Assembly: GCF_012939995.1 (NCBI RefSeq)
Contig: NZ_SPMZ01000028.1
Span: forward strand, 22,399-86,398
Length of the DNA: 64,000 nt
Source: Candidatus Competibacter phosphatis
GTDB taxonomy: Bacteria; Pseudomonadota; Gammaproteobacteria; Competibacterales; Competibacteraceae
Direction of reading: 5' to 3'
Part shown: one piece after another, positions 46,824-55,856 of the stretch
Layout of the letters: every line of letters begins with the position of its first letter
Numbering within the stretch: position 1 is the stretch's first letter
Notes under the pieces: model-generated
Told to the model about the DNA's origin: nothing
Database searches by the model: none
The model's input: only the letters and a program-made list of their open reading frames with translations
Program-made: the position numbers and the translations under genes

Positions 46824-47126
46824 ATGGAAAACATCGAACTGTCGGAAATGCTGGGTCAGTTGCGTGAGGAGTTACTGAAGACACGAGGCCAGAGCGAAGG
46901 ATCGGATCTGAAATTTCAGGTCTAGGACATCGAGATCGAATTACAAATCGTCACCACCAAAGGTGGCAAGGGCGGTGGTGGGGTCAAGTTCTGGGTTTAC
47001 AACGCCGAGGCCGAGGTCAATGCGTCTCATGCCAAGACACAAAAGCTGAAGCTCAAGCTGAAGCCGGTGGTGGGACCGAACAGAGAGCGACTCGATGTTA
47101 AGGATCAAGATAAACGGGGCGATTGA
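46824..47126 (+). pseudogene. Trypco2 (trypsin-co-occurring domain 2) gene with an in-frame TAG
   Basis: Read through one stop, this is a 100-codon protein: MENIELSEMLGQLREELLKT, then SDLKFQV, stop, DIEIELQIVTTKGGKGGGGV, KFWVYNAEAEVNASHAKTQK and LKLKLKP. This is the pattern of the Trypco2 family, a small beta-rich domain found next to trypsin-like proteases in bacterial conflict loci. The TAG at 46923 occupies a position normally Glu (GAG to TAG is one change). No frameshift is needed. It precedes the trypsin-like gene by 31 bases, so it was or is the first gene of that operon. It could be inactive, a sequence error, or suppressed. Confidence 0.75.
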
Positions 47127-47157
47127 ACCGGGCACCTTGGCAGCTTGAGACAGGCCC

Positions 47158-48687
47158 ATGCAGAAAGACCTCCTTGTTGCCATCTTCGCGGCAACGGATA
47201 CCAAGGACCCGACAACCGGCGTCTTTGGCACCGGCTATCCGATGACGGAAGACCTGATCCTGACTTCGCGGCATGTGGTCATGCCCGAGAATCAGAACAT
47301 TCCGGGACGGATTGAAGTTAAGTGGTTCTATGACGAGCAGCCAAGCTGGATAAAGGCCGATCTGGTCTGGTCTGGACAGGGCGATTTGGACGCCGCACTG
47401 GTTCGTTGTCGCCGGCCGGAATATCTGCGGCGGTTCGAGCTTGGCCGGCTGGTCGAGCGCCGACCCACGGAGGGCGAGCGCTGGCAGAGCGCCGGATTCG
47501 CTCGCGCGAACAAGCGCGGTGACGTGCGCGAACCCGGTCAGTTCGGCGGGACCTTACGGTCGATGGCCGATGGAGCTTTCTTCTTTGAAATCCTTGAGGA
47601 TGCTCAGCCCATTGCCGAGGAACAATGGAAAGGTGTCTCCGGTATGCCGGTGTTCGTCGGGTCCGGGCTTCTCGGTGTCGTCAAGCATGTTCCGCCGAAT
47701 TTCGATCACAAGAAACTCGAAGCCGTCCCGGCTTGGCGGCTGCTTCGAGATGAAAAATTCAGAGAAGCGCTGGGCATCGACGAGCAATGCAAGCGCCTGG
47801 AAAGTGCCCGAAAGTTGCTTCGCCGGCTACTGGAGCGCAGCGATGCGGCCACCGACGATTTTGCCGCCGAGCTGGAGCTGCCGCGCGACGACATCCCCAA
47901 GTGCCGGGAGCAAATCGTCGAGCGGTTACTCGTCGAAGAGCTATCGCCGGAGCGTTTATTCAAGCTGGCGCTCTCGGTCCAGGACAAGCGGCGCGGCAAG
48001 AAAGATCGCCCCGGCATGCAGGTTGCGAAAGATCTGGTGCTAACCATTCTGCCGGCTATCCACGATGCCACAGTCGTCGCCGACGTGCGTCGGCACAAGG
48101 GCGACCATTCCGTCTGCCCCCTGGCGTTGCCGACGAAGTTGCGGACCTTGGCGGAGATCATCATGGCTGCGGCGGATCGCCGCGCGGCGTCGCTGCGACC
48201 ACAGCCGTCCAAGCACGCGGACCCGGAAGGTGTGGCCAGCCTACCAGAGCCACCGGAGTCCGGTCGCGACCCCGACGGCAAGCAGTTTTCGCGAGATTGG
48301 CGAATCCACCTGCTGGAGACTTTCGAAACCGACCCGGATCGCTTCGAGAACACTTTCAAGGATTACCTGAAAGAACGCTTCATCCCGAGCCACCTGAGAT
48401 CGCTCGGCGCGGACGTTTCCGAAGAGGAGCTGCTGGATACGATCGCCGCTCAGCTTCGCCTGGAAGCCGAGTCCCGCGATGGTGGTCTGACCTACTATTT
48501 CATCGCGCGGATGCCAAACAATCCCGAGGCGCGGCAAAAGCGAGAAAGCGTCTTGGCCCAGTTGAAGCGAACGTTCCCTCACATCGCTTTCCTGCGGTTA
48601 ACCGGCGGCGAGCCTTTGAACGTCGAGTGGGAACGCTACAGCAAGCTGCGCGATCTCCTCTACCACGACCCGGAGGTCGACCGGTGA
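47158..48687 (+). CDS. Trypsin-like protease with a C-terminal conflict-system domain
   Basis: 509 residues. Residues about 15–190 form a trypsin-like serine protease: His39 in ILTSRHVV, Asp78 in GDLDAALV and Ser161 in WKGVSGMPVFVG. No signal peptide, so it acts in the cytoplasm. The remaining 300 residues are helical, then a compact alpha/beta end (GLTYYFIARMPNNPEARQKR, HIAFLRLTGGEPLNVEWERY) that I cannot name; by position it could correspond to the VMAP-type component of MoxR–vWA ternary systems. Its stop overlaps the GTG of the MoxR gene (GTGA), so the two are coupled. The protease is the likely effector. Confidence 0.82.
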   Translation: MQKDLLVAIFAATDTKDPTTGVFGTGYPMTEDLILTSRHVVMPENQNIPGRIEVKWFYDEQPSWIKADLVWSGQGDLDAALVRCRRPEYLRRFELGRLVERRPTEGERWQSAGFARANKRGDVREPGQFGGTLRSMADGAFFFEILEDAQPIAEEQWKGVSGMPVFVGSGLLGVVKHVPPNFDHKKLEAVPAWRLLRDEKFREALGIDEQCKRLESARKLLRRLLERSDAATDDFAAELELPRDDIPKCREQIVERLLVEELSPERLFKLALSVQDKRRGKKDRPGMQVAKDLVLTILPAIHDATVVADVRRHKGDHSVCPLALPTKLRTLAEIIMAAADRRAASLRPQPSKHADPEGVASLPEPPESGRDPDGKQFSRDWRIHLLETFETDPDRFENTFKDYLKERFIPSHLRSLGADVSEEELLDTIAAQLRLEAESRDGGLTYYFIARMPNNPEARQKRESVLAQLKRTFPHIAFLRLTGGEPLNVEWERYSKLRDLLYHDPEVDR

Positions 48688-49742
48688 AATTCCTAGACAT
48701 CGCCGATGACGCCGTCGTCGAACTCGCCGCCACCGGTGACATGCCGGAAGCCGTCCACCAGTTCGAGCCGCGCCAGATTCGTGCCGTCAACGCCGCCCTG
48801 GCTGCCCGCCGGCCGTTGCTGGTGCGCGGCGAGCCCGGCATCGGCAAGTCCCAGCTTGCCCGCGCCGCCGCCAAGGGTTTGGGCCGCGCTTTCGTCCCGC
48901 ACACGGTCGATGCGCGCACCGAATCCCGCGACCTGCTCTGGCATTTCGACGCTGTTGCACGTCTCGCCGAGGCCCAGTTGCTGGGCGCACTGGACCGGGT
49001 GGCCAATCTCGATACGCTCGATCCGGCTCCGTCGACAGCGGAGAGAGGCGGCAAACCCGAGGGGCCGAACATCCGTGATCGGCTCGCCATTGCGCGCTTT
49101 CTGCATCCTCGCGCGCTCTGGTGGGCGTTCGACTGGAACGGCGCGCTGGACCGAGCGAAGGCCATCGGCATTTCGGCGCCGCCCCAGCCCGACGGCGGCG
49201 ATCCCGCCAACGGCTGCTTGGTATTGATCGACGAGATCGACAAGGCCGAGATGGACGTGCCCAACGGCCTGCTGGAGGCGCTCGGCGTCGGCAGTTTCCA
49301 TCCGCAGGGCTGCACCGAACCGGTCAAGGCGACCGGTATCGCCCCGCTGGTGGTCATCACCACCAACGAAGAGCGTGCCTTGCCAGATGCCTTCGTGCGT
49401 CGTTGTCTGGTTTTGCATTTGCGCCTGCCGTCGGACCCCAGAAAGCTGGCGGAACGCCTGATCGCACGCGGCCATGCCCACTTCGACCGTCATAAACCGC
49501 CTGCCTCCGACAAGGTACTCCAACATGCCGCCGAGCTGCTGGTCGCGGACCGCGAGACCTCTCGCGAGAACCACTGGCTGCCGCTGCCCGGTCAGGCCGA
49601 ATATCTGGACCTGGTGCGCGCCGTCATCACCCGCGAGCGCACCGCCAAGGCCCAGGAAGCCTTGATGGAAAAGGTGGCCGAGTTCATCTTGAAGAAACAT
49701 CCCGATGCCTTCCAGCGAATCCCCGAGCAAGACGCCGACTAG
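48684..49742 (+). CDS. MoxR-type AAA+ ATPase
   Basis: 352 residues. Walker A GEPGIGKSQ, Walker B CLVLIDEIDKAEMDVPNGLL, sensor-1 VVITTNEERALPDAF followed by the arginine-finger-like RRC, and a C-terminal lid. It belongs to the MoxR group, chaperone-like ATPases that act with vWA proteins. A large insertion (about residues 95–160) between Walker A and B is rich in Trp and Arg. GTG start after GGAGGT, overlapping the protease stop. Middle gene of the putative conflict operon. Confidence 0.92.
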   Translation: MKFLDIADDAVVELAATGDMPEAVHQFEPRQIRAVNAALAARRPLLVRGEPGIGKSQLARAAAKGLGRAFVPHTVDARTESRDLLWHFDAVARLAEAQLLGALDRVANLDTLDPAPSTAERGGKPEGPNIRDRLAIARFLHPRALWWAFDWNGALDRAKAIGISAPPQPDGGDPANGCLVLIDEIDKAEMDVPNGLLEALGVGSFHPQGCTEPVKATGIAPLVVITTNEERALPDAFVRRCLVLHLRLPSDPRKLAERLIARGHAHFDRHKPPASDKVLQHAAELLVADRETSRENHWLPLPGQAEYLDLVRAVITRERTAKAQEALMEKVAEFILKKHPDAFQRIPEQDAD

Positions 49743-52700
49743 ACCGAGGGGCGCTTGCGGGCGCGCGGATCTGGCGGTGGCCCTGGCCGACGGGAACACG
49801 GACCTGGCGCTGGCGATGGCTCTGGCCGACGGGAACGCGGCTCTGGCACTGGCGGTGGCCGAGTTTGCCGGCTACGAGTGGCGGGCACCCGAGAAAGCGC
49901 CGAAGAAACGGCTGAAGAAAGAGCCGGACGGAGACGGTGGCGAACGGCCGGAACTGCCGTCACCGGAGATCGTCGCCCGCCCGCTCGCCGAAACGCCTTT
50001 CTGGCAGCAGACGCGATATGAACCCATCGAAGAAGGCGAACCTGCCCCCCGGCCCCCGACAACGCCTTACCGGGGCTGGAACCTGCGGCCCAAAAACCCG
50101 CCGACGATTCCACCGCTGGCCGATTGGCGCGAGCTGGAGCCAAAGCTGCGCGGTCCGCTCTGTTTGCCGCAACCAGGCCGGGCGGTCGATCTGGAATTGA
50201 CGGTGCGCCTTCTCGGCCAAGCCCTATTCCTCGCTGAACTGCCGCGCGAGCGTTGCCGCCGCTGGGGGCCGACCCTGCACGTCATCGAGGATCGCAGCGC
50301 CCGGCTGATTCCGTATCGCCTGGATCAGTATCTCGTCCGCGAAGCCCTGCGGCGCTTGCTACCGGTCCACGCCTTGGGCCGAAGCGTGATTCGCGACGGC
50401 ATGTCCGCTCCGCGACTGCCCGAAGGCGGCGCGGGGAGCATCGTGCTGGTACTGGGTGATCTCGGCTGCCAATCCGGCACGCGAACGGAACTTTGCGAGC
50501 GCTGGCTGCGCCTCGGCCGCGACCTGCGCGCCGCCGGCCGCGTCCCGGTGGCGCTGGTGCCCGGTCCGCTGGAGCGGTGTCCGGCCCGGCTGGCCGAAGT
50601 CTGGCGGTTGATCTCGTGGGAGCGTCCGCGCCCGCGCGATCCCGAGGAGTCGCTCGAACAGCGCGCCGAGCGCCTGCTGCGGCTGGTATCCCCGGCGGTG
50701 CGCATCGAACCCGGCCTGTTGCGCGCCGCGCGCCTGTTACTACCGCCAGATCAGGCCGATGCCGGCACCGAGGCCGATGTGTGGCAACACCCGGACCTGA
50801 TCGGCCGTTCCGCTGCCGGCGCTACTTTAAACCCGGAGCGAGCCAAACAATTGCGTGACGAGTTCTCGTCTCGGCTTGCGCCCGATCTTCAGGCTCGTTT
50901 CGCCGGGTTGCTGCGCGCCTGGCGCGGGTATCTGCCGGAGGAAATCTGGTTCGAGGAATTGCTGAATCTGCCGCCCACCGCCCAGGCTGCCGCCGAAGTT
51001 GTCCAAGATTTGCCCTGCGCCCGTGATTATTTCACTGATTTTGTGCGTGATTGCGGCGAGGGTGGCACGGCCGCAAGCGGCAGCGATCTGGAATGGTTCG
51101 GCCGTGTCGAGCGCCGCGCCGAGCGGCTGTGGGGAGATGAGCGGGTCGGCGACGATCTCCAACGCCTGAGCTATGCCTTGCATGAGCAGGACTCGAACTA
51201 TCGATTTCCCACCGATTTCCACCCGGATTTGATTCGGCGACCGGATCGTCCGGTACGTCGTCTCGCCATCAAACAACAGGGCGGAACGCTGGAGTTCGTC
51301 GCTGCGGAGGCGCTTCCGAGCGGGAGTCATCTCGCGGATTGCACTAGCCGCAACGGCTTGATTCAGGTCGAACCACTGCCCACCGACCCCGACCGCAACG
51401 CCTTCTGGCGCTCCGGTCAACCCCCGAGCTGGGCTGACGACTGGGGCACGGACGACTACGGCCACTGGGTCACCTTCAGCGTCGAAGGGGTTACCCAAAA
51501 AAATGCGCTGGATCGAACCCGGTGCGTTCCTGATGGGTTCGCCGGAAGACGAGCCGGAACGCTACGACGACGAGGGTCCCCAGCATTCAGTAACGCTCAA
51601 CCGAGGTTTCTGGCTGTTCGACACTACCTGCACTCAGGCACTGTGGGAAGCAGTGACGGGCGAGAACCCGAGCCAATTCAAAGGGGTCGATCACCCAGTG
51701 GAACGCGTAAGCTGGAACGACTGTCAAGCCTTTCTCCGGCGAGTCAACGACCTCTTGCCTGGACTTGACTTGGGCCTACCTTCCGAAGCCCAGTGGGAAT
51801 ATGCCTGTCGCGCTGGTACCACAACTCCCTTCAGTTTCGGTGCCACCATTACTCCTGAGCAGGTAAATTACGACAGCAAATATTCATATGTGTATCCCTC
51901 CATGCGTGGAGAACAGAGTCTCTATCTGCGAAAAATCGTGCGGCGAAAAAACCATGCCAGTGGCAAGTCTGCCGCCGAACCCTTGGGGTTTGTATGAGAT
52001 GCATGGCAATGTCAGGGAATGGTGCCAGGATCACTGGTACGATGACTACCAGAACGCTCCGATCGATGGTTCGGCGCGGAAAGGACGCAATGCCGACGCG
52101 AAGCGCGTCGTGCGCGGCGGGTCTTGGGACGTTGATGCGCGCTACGCACGCGCGGCGTACCGTTACCACTACGCTCCAGGTCACCGCTACGACTACATCA
52201 GCTTTCGCTGTGCCCGAGTTCGATCAGGTGCAGAGCCAACCACCAAACCCGAGCAAAGCCAGCCTGGCGGAGCAACCGACGCGGAACCCACCCTGCTGCG
52301 TCTCGATGCCAGCCCGTCTCCAGTCCGCTGCCCATTGCCCCAGGCGCCCGCCTTTTTCATTCACACCGACCGCGAACGCCTGATGTTTCGCCGCCTCACG
52401 AAACCCACCTGGGCCAGCGCCATCGGCCGTGACCGTTTCGGGTTGTGGTGCGAAATCGAGATCGATCCGGGTCACGGCGAACCAGTCATCCAGTGTTTGC
52501 GCTGGATTCCGCCAGGACAGTTCTGGATGGGTTCACCGGAAGAGGAGACGCGCGGACTGGCGAAGAATGACGACGAACGAAAATGGTTCGAGTGGGAACA
52601 TCCCCGCCACCTCGTCACCCTGACCGAAGGCTACTGGCTGTTCGACACCCCCTGCACCCAAGCCTTGTGGGAAGTGGTCATGGAGAAGAATCCCAGCCGG

Positions 52701-53306
52701 TTCCAGAGTCCGACCCGGCCGGTGGAACAGGTGAGTTGGGACGACGTGCAGGATTTTTTGAAGCGACTGAACGGGCGGATTCCCGATCTCGATCTGACGC
52801 TGCCCAGCGAGGCGCAGTGGGAATACGCCTGCCGGGCGGGGACCGAAACAGCCATCTACACGGGCGAGTTGGCGATTCTCGGCGAACGCATCGCTCCAGC
52901 GCTCCATCCCATCGCCTGGTACGGCGGTAACAGCGGCGTCGATTTCGATCTGACCGACGGTGAGAACAGCTCAAGCTGGCCGGAAAAACAGTACCCGCAC
53001 ACGAAGGCGGGAACGCACCCGGTCAAGCTCAAGCAAGCCAATCCTTGGGGCCTGTACGACCTGCTCGGCAATGTTTGGGAGTGGTGCCAGGACGACATGA
53101 GGGATTACGATCAAAATACCCAAACGAATCCCATGGGCTCGCTGGAGGCCGGCGCGGGCCGTGTCCTGCGCGGCGGGTCCTGGTTCCACCTCGCGCGCAG
53201 CGTGCGAGCGGCGGTCCGCCTCGCGGACCACCCCGACTTCCGCTACGACCGCATCGGCTTTCGCTGTGCCCGAGTTCGAGGTGAACCCGGCCAGCCGACG
53301 GAATGA
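49705..53306 (+). CDS. vWA-like / tandem FGE-like (formylglycine-generating-enzyme fold) protein, two frameshifts
   Basis: About 1199 residues after correction. The N-terminus has a repeat (LAVALADGN, LAMALADGN) and a Pro-rich linker. Residues about 185–310 resemble a vWA domain that has lost its metal site (LHVIEDRSARLIPYRLDQYL, IVLVLGDLGCQSG). Residues 600–840 and 930–1195 are two FGE-like domains (WIEPGAFLMGSPEDEPE; WIPPGQFWMGSPEEETRGL; WEYACRAGTET; GLYDLLGNVWEWCQD). Neither has the Cys pair that FGE uses for catalysis, so they are probably binding domains. Frame breaks: the A7 run at 51497–51503 (should be six) and the A6 run at 51946–51951 (should be five). The start overlaps the MoxR gene; GTG at 49777 is an alternative. 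Third component of the system. Confidence 0.75.
52128..52202 (+). other. Variable segment of FGE-like domain 1
   Basis: 25 codons between the fixed GGSW and SFRCARVR. Compared with the matching segments at 53184 and 55277, only about nine positions are constant (A4, R5, R8, R12, R20, D22, I24 and neighbours), whereas flanks are nearly identical. Many variable codons are of the form NNC in all copies. See the finding on diversity-generating retroelements. Confidence 0.45.
53184..53258 (+). other. Variable segment of FGE-like domain 2
   Basis: 25 codons aligned without gaps to the segments at 52128 and 55277. The 20 bases after it (TTTCGCTGTGCCCGAGTTCG) are identical to those after segment 1. 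Confidence 0.45.
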
Positions 53307-53350
53307 CGAGGTCATTGGAGGCGCTGGGGGGACCGGCTACACTGTCGGCC

Positions 53351-54374
53351 ATGAGCCACGACGACGACGCTTCGTACAAGACGCTGTTTTCGGCCCCGGA
53401 AGTAGTGCGGGACCTGATCCTGGGCTTCATCCCGGACGACTGGTTGCACGGCCTGGACTACCGCACCCTGGAGCGGGTCTCGGGTAGCTACGTCACCGAT
53501 GACCTGCGCGACCGGGCCGACGACATCGTCTGGCGGGTGCAAGTGGGCGGGGAATGGGTCTACCTCTACATCCTGATCGAATTTCAGAGCACGGTCGATC
53601 CCTTCATGGCGGTGCGAATCATGACCTACGTCGGACTCCTGTACCAAGACCTGATCAAGCAGAAACAAGTGCTGCCCCGGCGCCGCTTGCCCCCGGTCCT
53701 ACCAATCGTGCTGTACAACGGCGACGGCAAATGGACGGCCGAGACCAACGTGGCCGATCTGATTCCCCGAACGCCGGGGCTGTTGGCGAAGTACGTGCCC
53801 CATCTGGAGTACTTGCTGATCGACGAGAATCGGTACAACGTGGCCGAACTGGCGGCGATGCGGAACCTGGTGGCGGCGGCCATCCGGTTCGAACGTCCGG
53901 AAAACGAAGCATCGTTGATGGCATTGATTGACGTGTTGAATGAATGGCTGGCCGGCAACCCCGAACTCAAGCGGATTTTCGCGCTGTGGATTCGGGCGAT
54001 GGTGTTGCGGCATAGCCGGAATCGGCTGGTGTTGCCGAAGGTGCGTGATTTGAAGGAGTTGAAGATGACTTTAACCGATCGGTTCGATGCTTGGATTCGC
54101 GAGTACGAGCAGAAGGGCCTCGAAAAAAGGCCTCGAAAGAGGTCTCAAAAAAAGGTCTCGAAAAAGGCCTCGAAAAAAGGCCTCGAAAAAGGCCTCGAAA
54201 AAAGGCCTCGCGCAGGGCGAGGCCTTGCTGTTGCAGCGGCAATTGGCGCGGCGGTTCGGCCCGTTGCCGAGCGACGTGATAGCCCAACTTGGCACAGCGA
54301 CCACGGAACAGCTCGAATGCTGGGGTGACCGTGTTTTGGACGCGGCCAGCCTGGAAGACGTCTTCCGCCCCTAA
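53351..54374 (+). CDS. Rpn-family PD-(D/E)XK nuclease, C-terminal repeat shifts the frame
   Basis: Recombination-promoting nuclease/putative transposase family. Residues about 5–230 have the Rpn text: SYKTLFSAPEVVRDLILGFI, RADDIVWRV (active-site Asp) and WVYLYILIEFQSTVDPFMAV (Glu-x-Gln), RIMTYVGLLYQDLI, VLPIVLYNG. A GLEK-type charged repeat (54116–54203) then precedes the DUF4351-like tail EALLLQRQLARRFGPLPSDV. As written the repeat shifts the frame and the protein stops at 54328; the tail is in the frame ending at 54374, reached by a net removal of one base (four extra A in the repeat). ATG at 53351 is the family start. It lies between FGE-like genes with 44 and 98 base gaps. Confidence 0.85.
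54116..54203 (+). repeat. Tandem repeat of 12/13-base units in the Rpn gene
   Basis: Seven units of the type GGCCTCGAAAAA with lengths 13, 12, 13, 12, 13, 12, 13 bases; the difference is the A run (5 or 6, once 7). In frame each 12-base unit encodes GLEK. A 25-base double unit is not a multiple of three, so gain or loss of one changes the reading frame of the C-terminus. Confidence 0.85.
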
Positions 54375-54472
54375 AGAGAGCGCCAAGCGGAGCCATGGAA
54401 CCCCGTCTTCGCCCGGTTGCGCGCGCCGCGCAAGAAACTGGCCGGCGGAAGGGGCTTTGAATTGACCATAAA

Positions 54473-55378
54473 TTGATCGTGAACGCTCCCTCCATCATCG
54501 ACACCGCTTGGCATCCGCTGGCCACTGGTTGCCCACCCGACTGGGCCAGCGGCTGGGGGCAAGATCGTTACGGCGTCTTCGTCGAGTTCACTTTGCAAGA
54601 GATCACCCAACGGCTGCGCTGGATACCACCGGGACGGTTCTGGATGGGTTCACCGGAAAAGGAGCCGGGCCGCTATGACAATGAGGGTCCCCGCCATCGG
54701 GTCACGTTCAGTCAGGGATTCTGGCTGTTCGACACGCCCTGCACTCAAGCGCTGTGGGAAGCGGTGATGGGAAACAACCTGAGTCGATTCCAAAGTCCAA
54801 CCCGGCCAGTGGAACAGGTCAGTTGGGATGACGCACAGACCTTCCTCAGTAACATCAACGAACAGATTCCTGGCCTCAATCTAGTGCTGCCCAGCGAAGC
54901 CCAGTGGGAATACGCTTGCCGGGCGGGCACCGAAACCGCCATCTACACCGGTGAGTTGACCATCTCGGGTAAGAACAACGCGCCGGCACTCGATCCCATC
55001 GCCTGGTACGGAGGCAACAGCGGGGTCGATTTCGATCTAGCTGATGGTGAGGACAGCTCAGGTTGGGTGGGGAAGCAATATCCGCACACGCGGGCGGGAA
55101 CGCACCCGGTCAAACTCAAGCGTGCCAATCCCTGGGGACTGTACGACATGCTCGGCAATGTTCTGGAGTGGACACAAGATCGTTGGCACGAAAACTATCA
55201 AGGTGCTCCAACGGACGGCTTGGCTTGGGAAGGCCAAAATATCAATGGGAGGCATACCTTGCGTGGCGGCGCTTGGGACGGTAAGGCACGTTTCGTTCGC
55301 GCATCGTCCCGCGTTGACCGTAGCCTCAGCTACCGCAGCGATCTGATTAGCTTCCGCTGCGCCCGAGTTCAGTCGTGA
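54473..55378 (+). CDS. FGE-like (formylglycine-generating-enzyme fold) protein
   Basis: 301 residues, one FGE-like domain close to the second domain of the upstream protein: WIPPGRFWMGSPEKEPGRYD, LFDTPCTQALWEAVM, RPVEQVSWDDAQTF, WEYACRAGTETAIYTGEL, ANPWGLYDMLGNVLEW. The short N-terminus (DWASGWGQDRYGVFVEFTL) also matches the linker before that domain, so the gene is a duplicated fragment. No catalytic Cys pair at the position of HRSYC in human FGE. Start is TTG 54473 or GTG 54479; neither has a good ribosome-binding site. Its variable segment is at 55277–55351. Confidence 0.8.
   Translation: MIVNAPSIIDTAWHPLATGCPPDWASGWGQDRYGVFVEFTLQEITQRLRWIPPGRFWMGSPEKEPGRYDNEGPRHRVTFSQGFWLFDTPCTQALWEAVMGNNLSRFQSPTRPVEQVSWDDAQTFLSNINEQIPGLNLVLPSEAQWEYACRAGTETAIYTGELTISGKNNAPALDPIAWYGGNSGVDFDLADGEDSSGWVGKQYPHTRAGTHPVKLKRANPWGLYDMLGNVLEWTQDRWHENYQGAPTDGLAWEGQNINGRHTLRGGAWDGKARFVRASSRVDRSLSYRSDLISFRCARVQS
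55277..55351 (+). other. Variable segment of the third FGE-like protein
   Basis: 25 codons between GGAW and SFRCARVQS, gap-free against the segments at 52128 and 53184. It keeps AR, R8, R12, R20, D22 and I24 and differs at most other positions. Confidence 0.45.
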
Positions 55379-55856
55379 ATCTGGCCGGTCGGAGTGGAGC
55401 GCTTGCCCGTCCGACCCTGTTCCACCGACCGCGCCCGAATGGCCCGAGTGACTCCGGGAGGGGAAAACGTGACCGAACAGAGTGTTCGGCTGTTGGTGTT
55501 CGCCGTCCGGCACTGGGTCGTGCTGAAATATCTTGGCGTGCTGTTGCGATCAATCCGCTGATCGGCTCGGCCGGCATCGCGTCGATTCCCATCGCTGCCC
55601 GCGTCTCCCACATCGTGGCCAACCAGGAAAAGGCGAGCCATGAAAAAAAATCTACACTTGTAAGATTCCGTCCCCGTCGTCATTGGATGATTGCTGTCGA
55701 CCCTCGCGCTGCGCGCATCCGAGTATTTGAGACTGGCGGCAGATGACGTGCGCCCGAACGGTCGATTGAATCTCCAAATCCCTTTGCATCGCGGAGAAAT
55801 GACAATCTCCTTTCGATAAGTTGACGATGCCCTAATTAACGCAACGGACCCACCAA
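55379..55856. other. Intergenic region between the FGE-like gene and the MalT-type regulator
   Basis: About 480 bases; short frames on both strands look non-coding. It holds the palindrome at 55473 and an AT-richer end (55790–55840) likely to be the regulator's promoter. Confidence 0.45.
55473..55489. promoter_or_regulatory. Candidate operator: CCGAACA-GAG-TGTTCGG
   Basis: Perfect seven-base inverted repeat with a three-base centre. It resembles the Gram-positive LexA box (CGAAC-N4-GTTCG) but with five central bases, so LexA is not implied. No gene starts close by. Confidence 0.35.

Noticed and set aside
49705..53306. True sulfatase-modifying (formylglycine-generating) enzyme
   Set aside because: The catalytic Cys pair is missing and no sulfatase is nearby; the domains are called FGE-like only.
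54116..54203. Possible CRISPR array
   Set aside because: Units are 12–13 bases with no spacers and encode a GLEK protein repeat in the Rpn gene.
53351..54374. Insertion sequence transposase
   Set aside because: The Rpn family carries a transposase-related name, but it is a PD-(D/E)XK nuclease family, and I see no terminal inverted repeats or target duplication around it.
46824..55378. Reverse transcriptase or template repeat for a diversity-generating retroelement
   Set aside because: I saw no reverse-transcriptase frame (no YxDD-type protein) and no adenine-rich copy of the variable segment in the window; if the system exists, these must be elsewhere.
55375..55746. Short frames on both strands between the FGE-like gene and the MalT-type gene
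   Set aside because: Neither has a start signal or coding-like composition; the strands give equally poor proteins.
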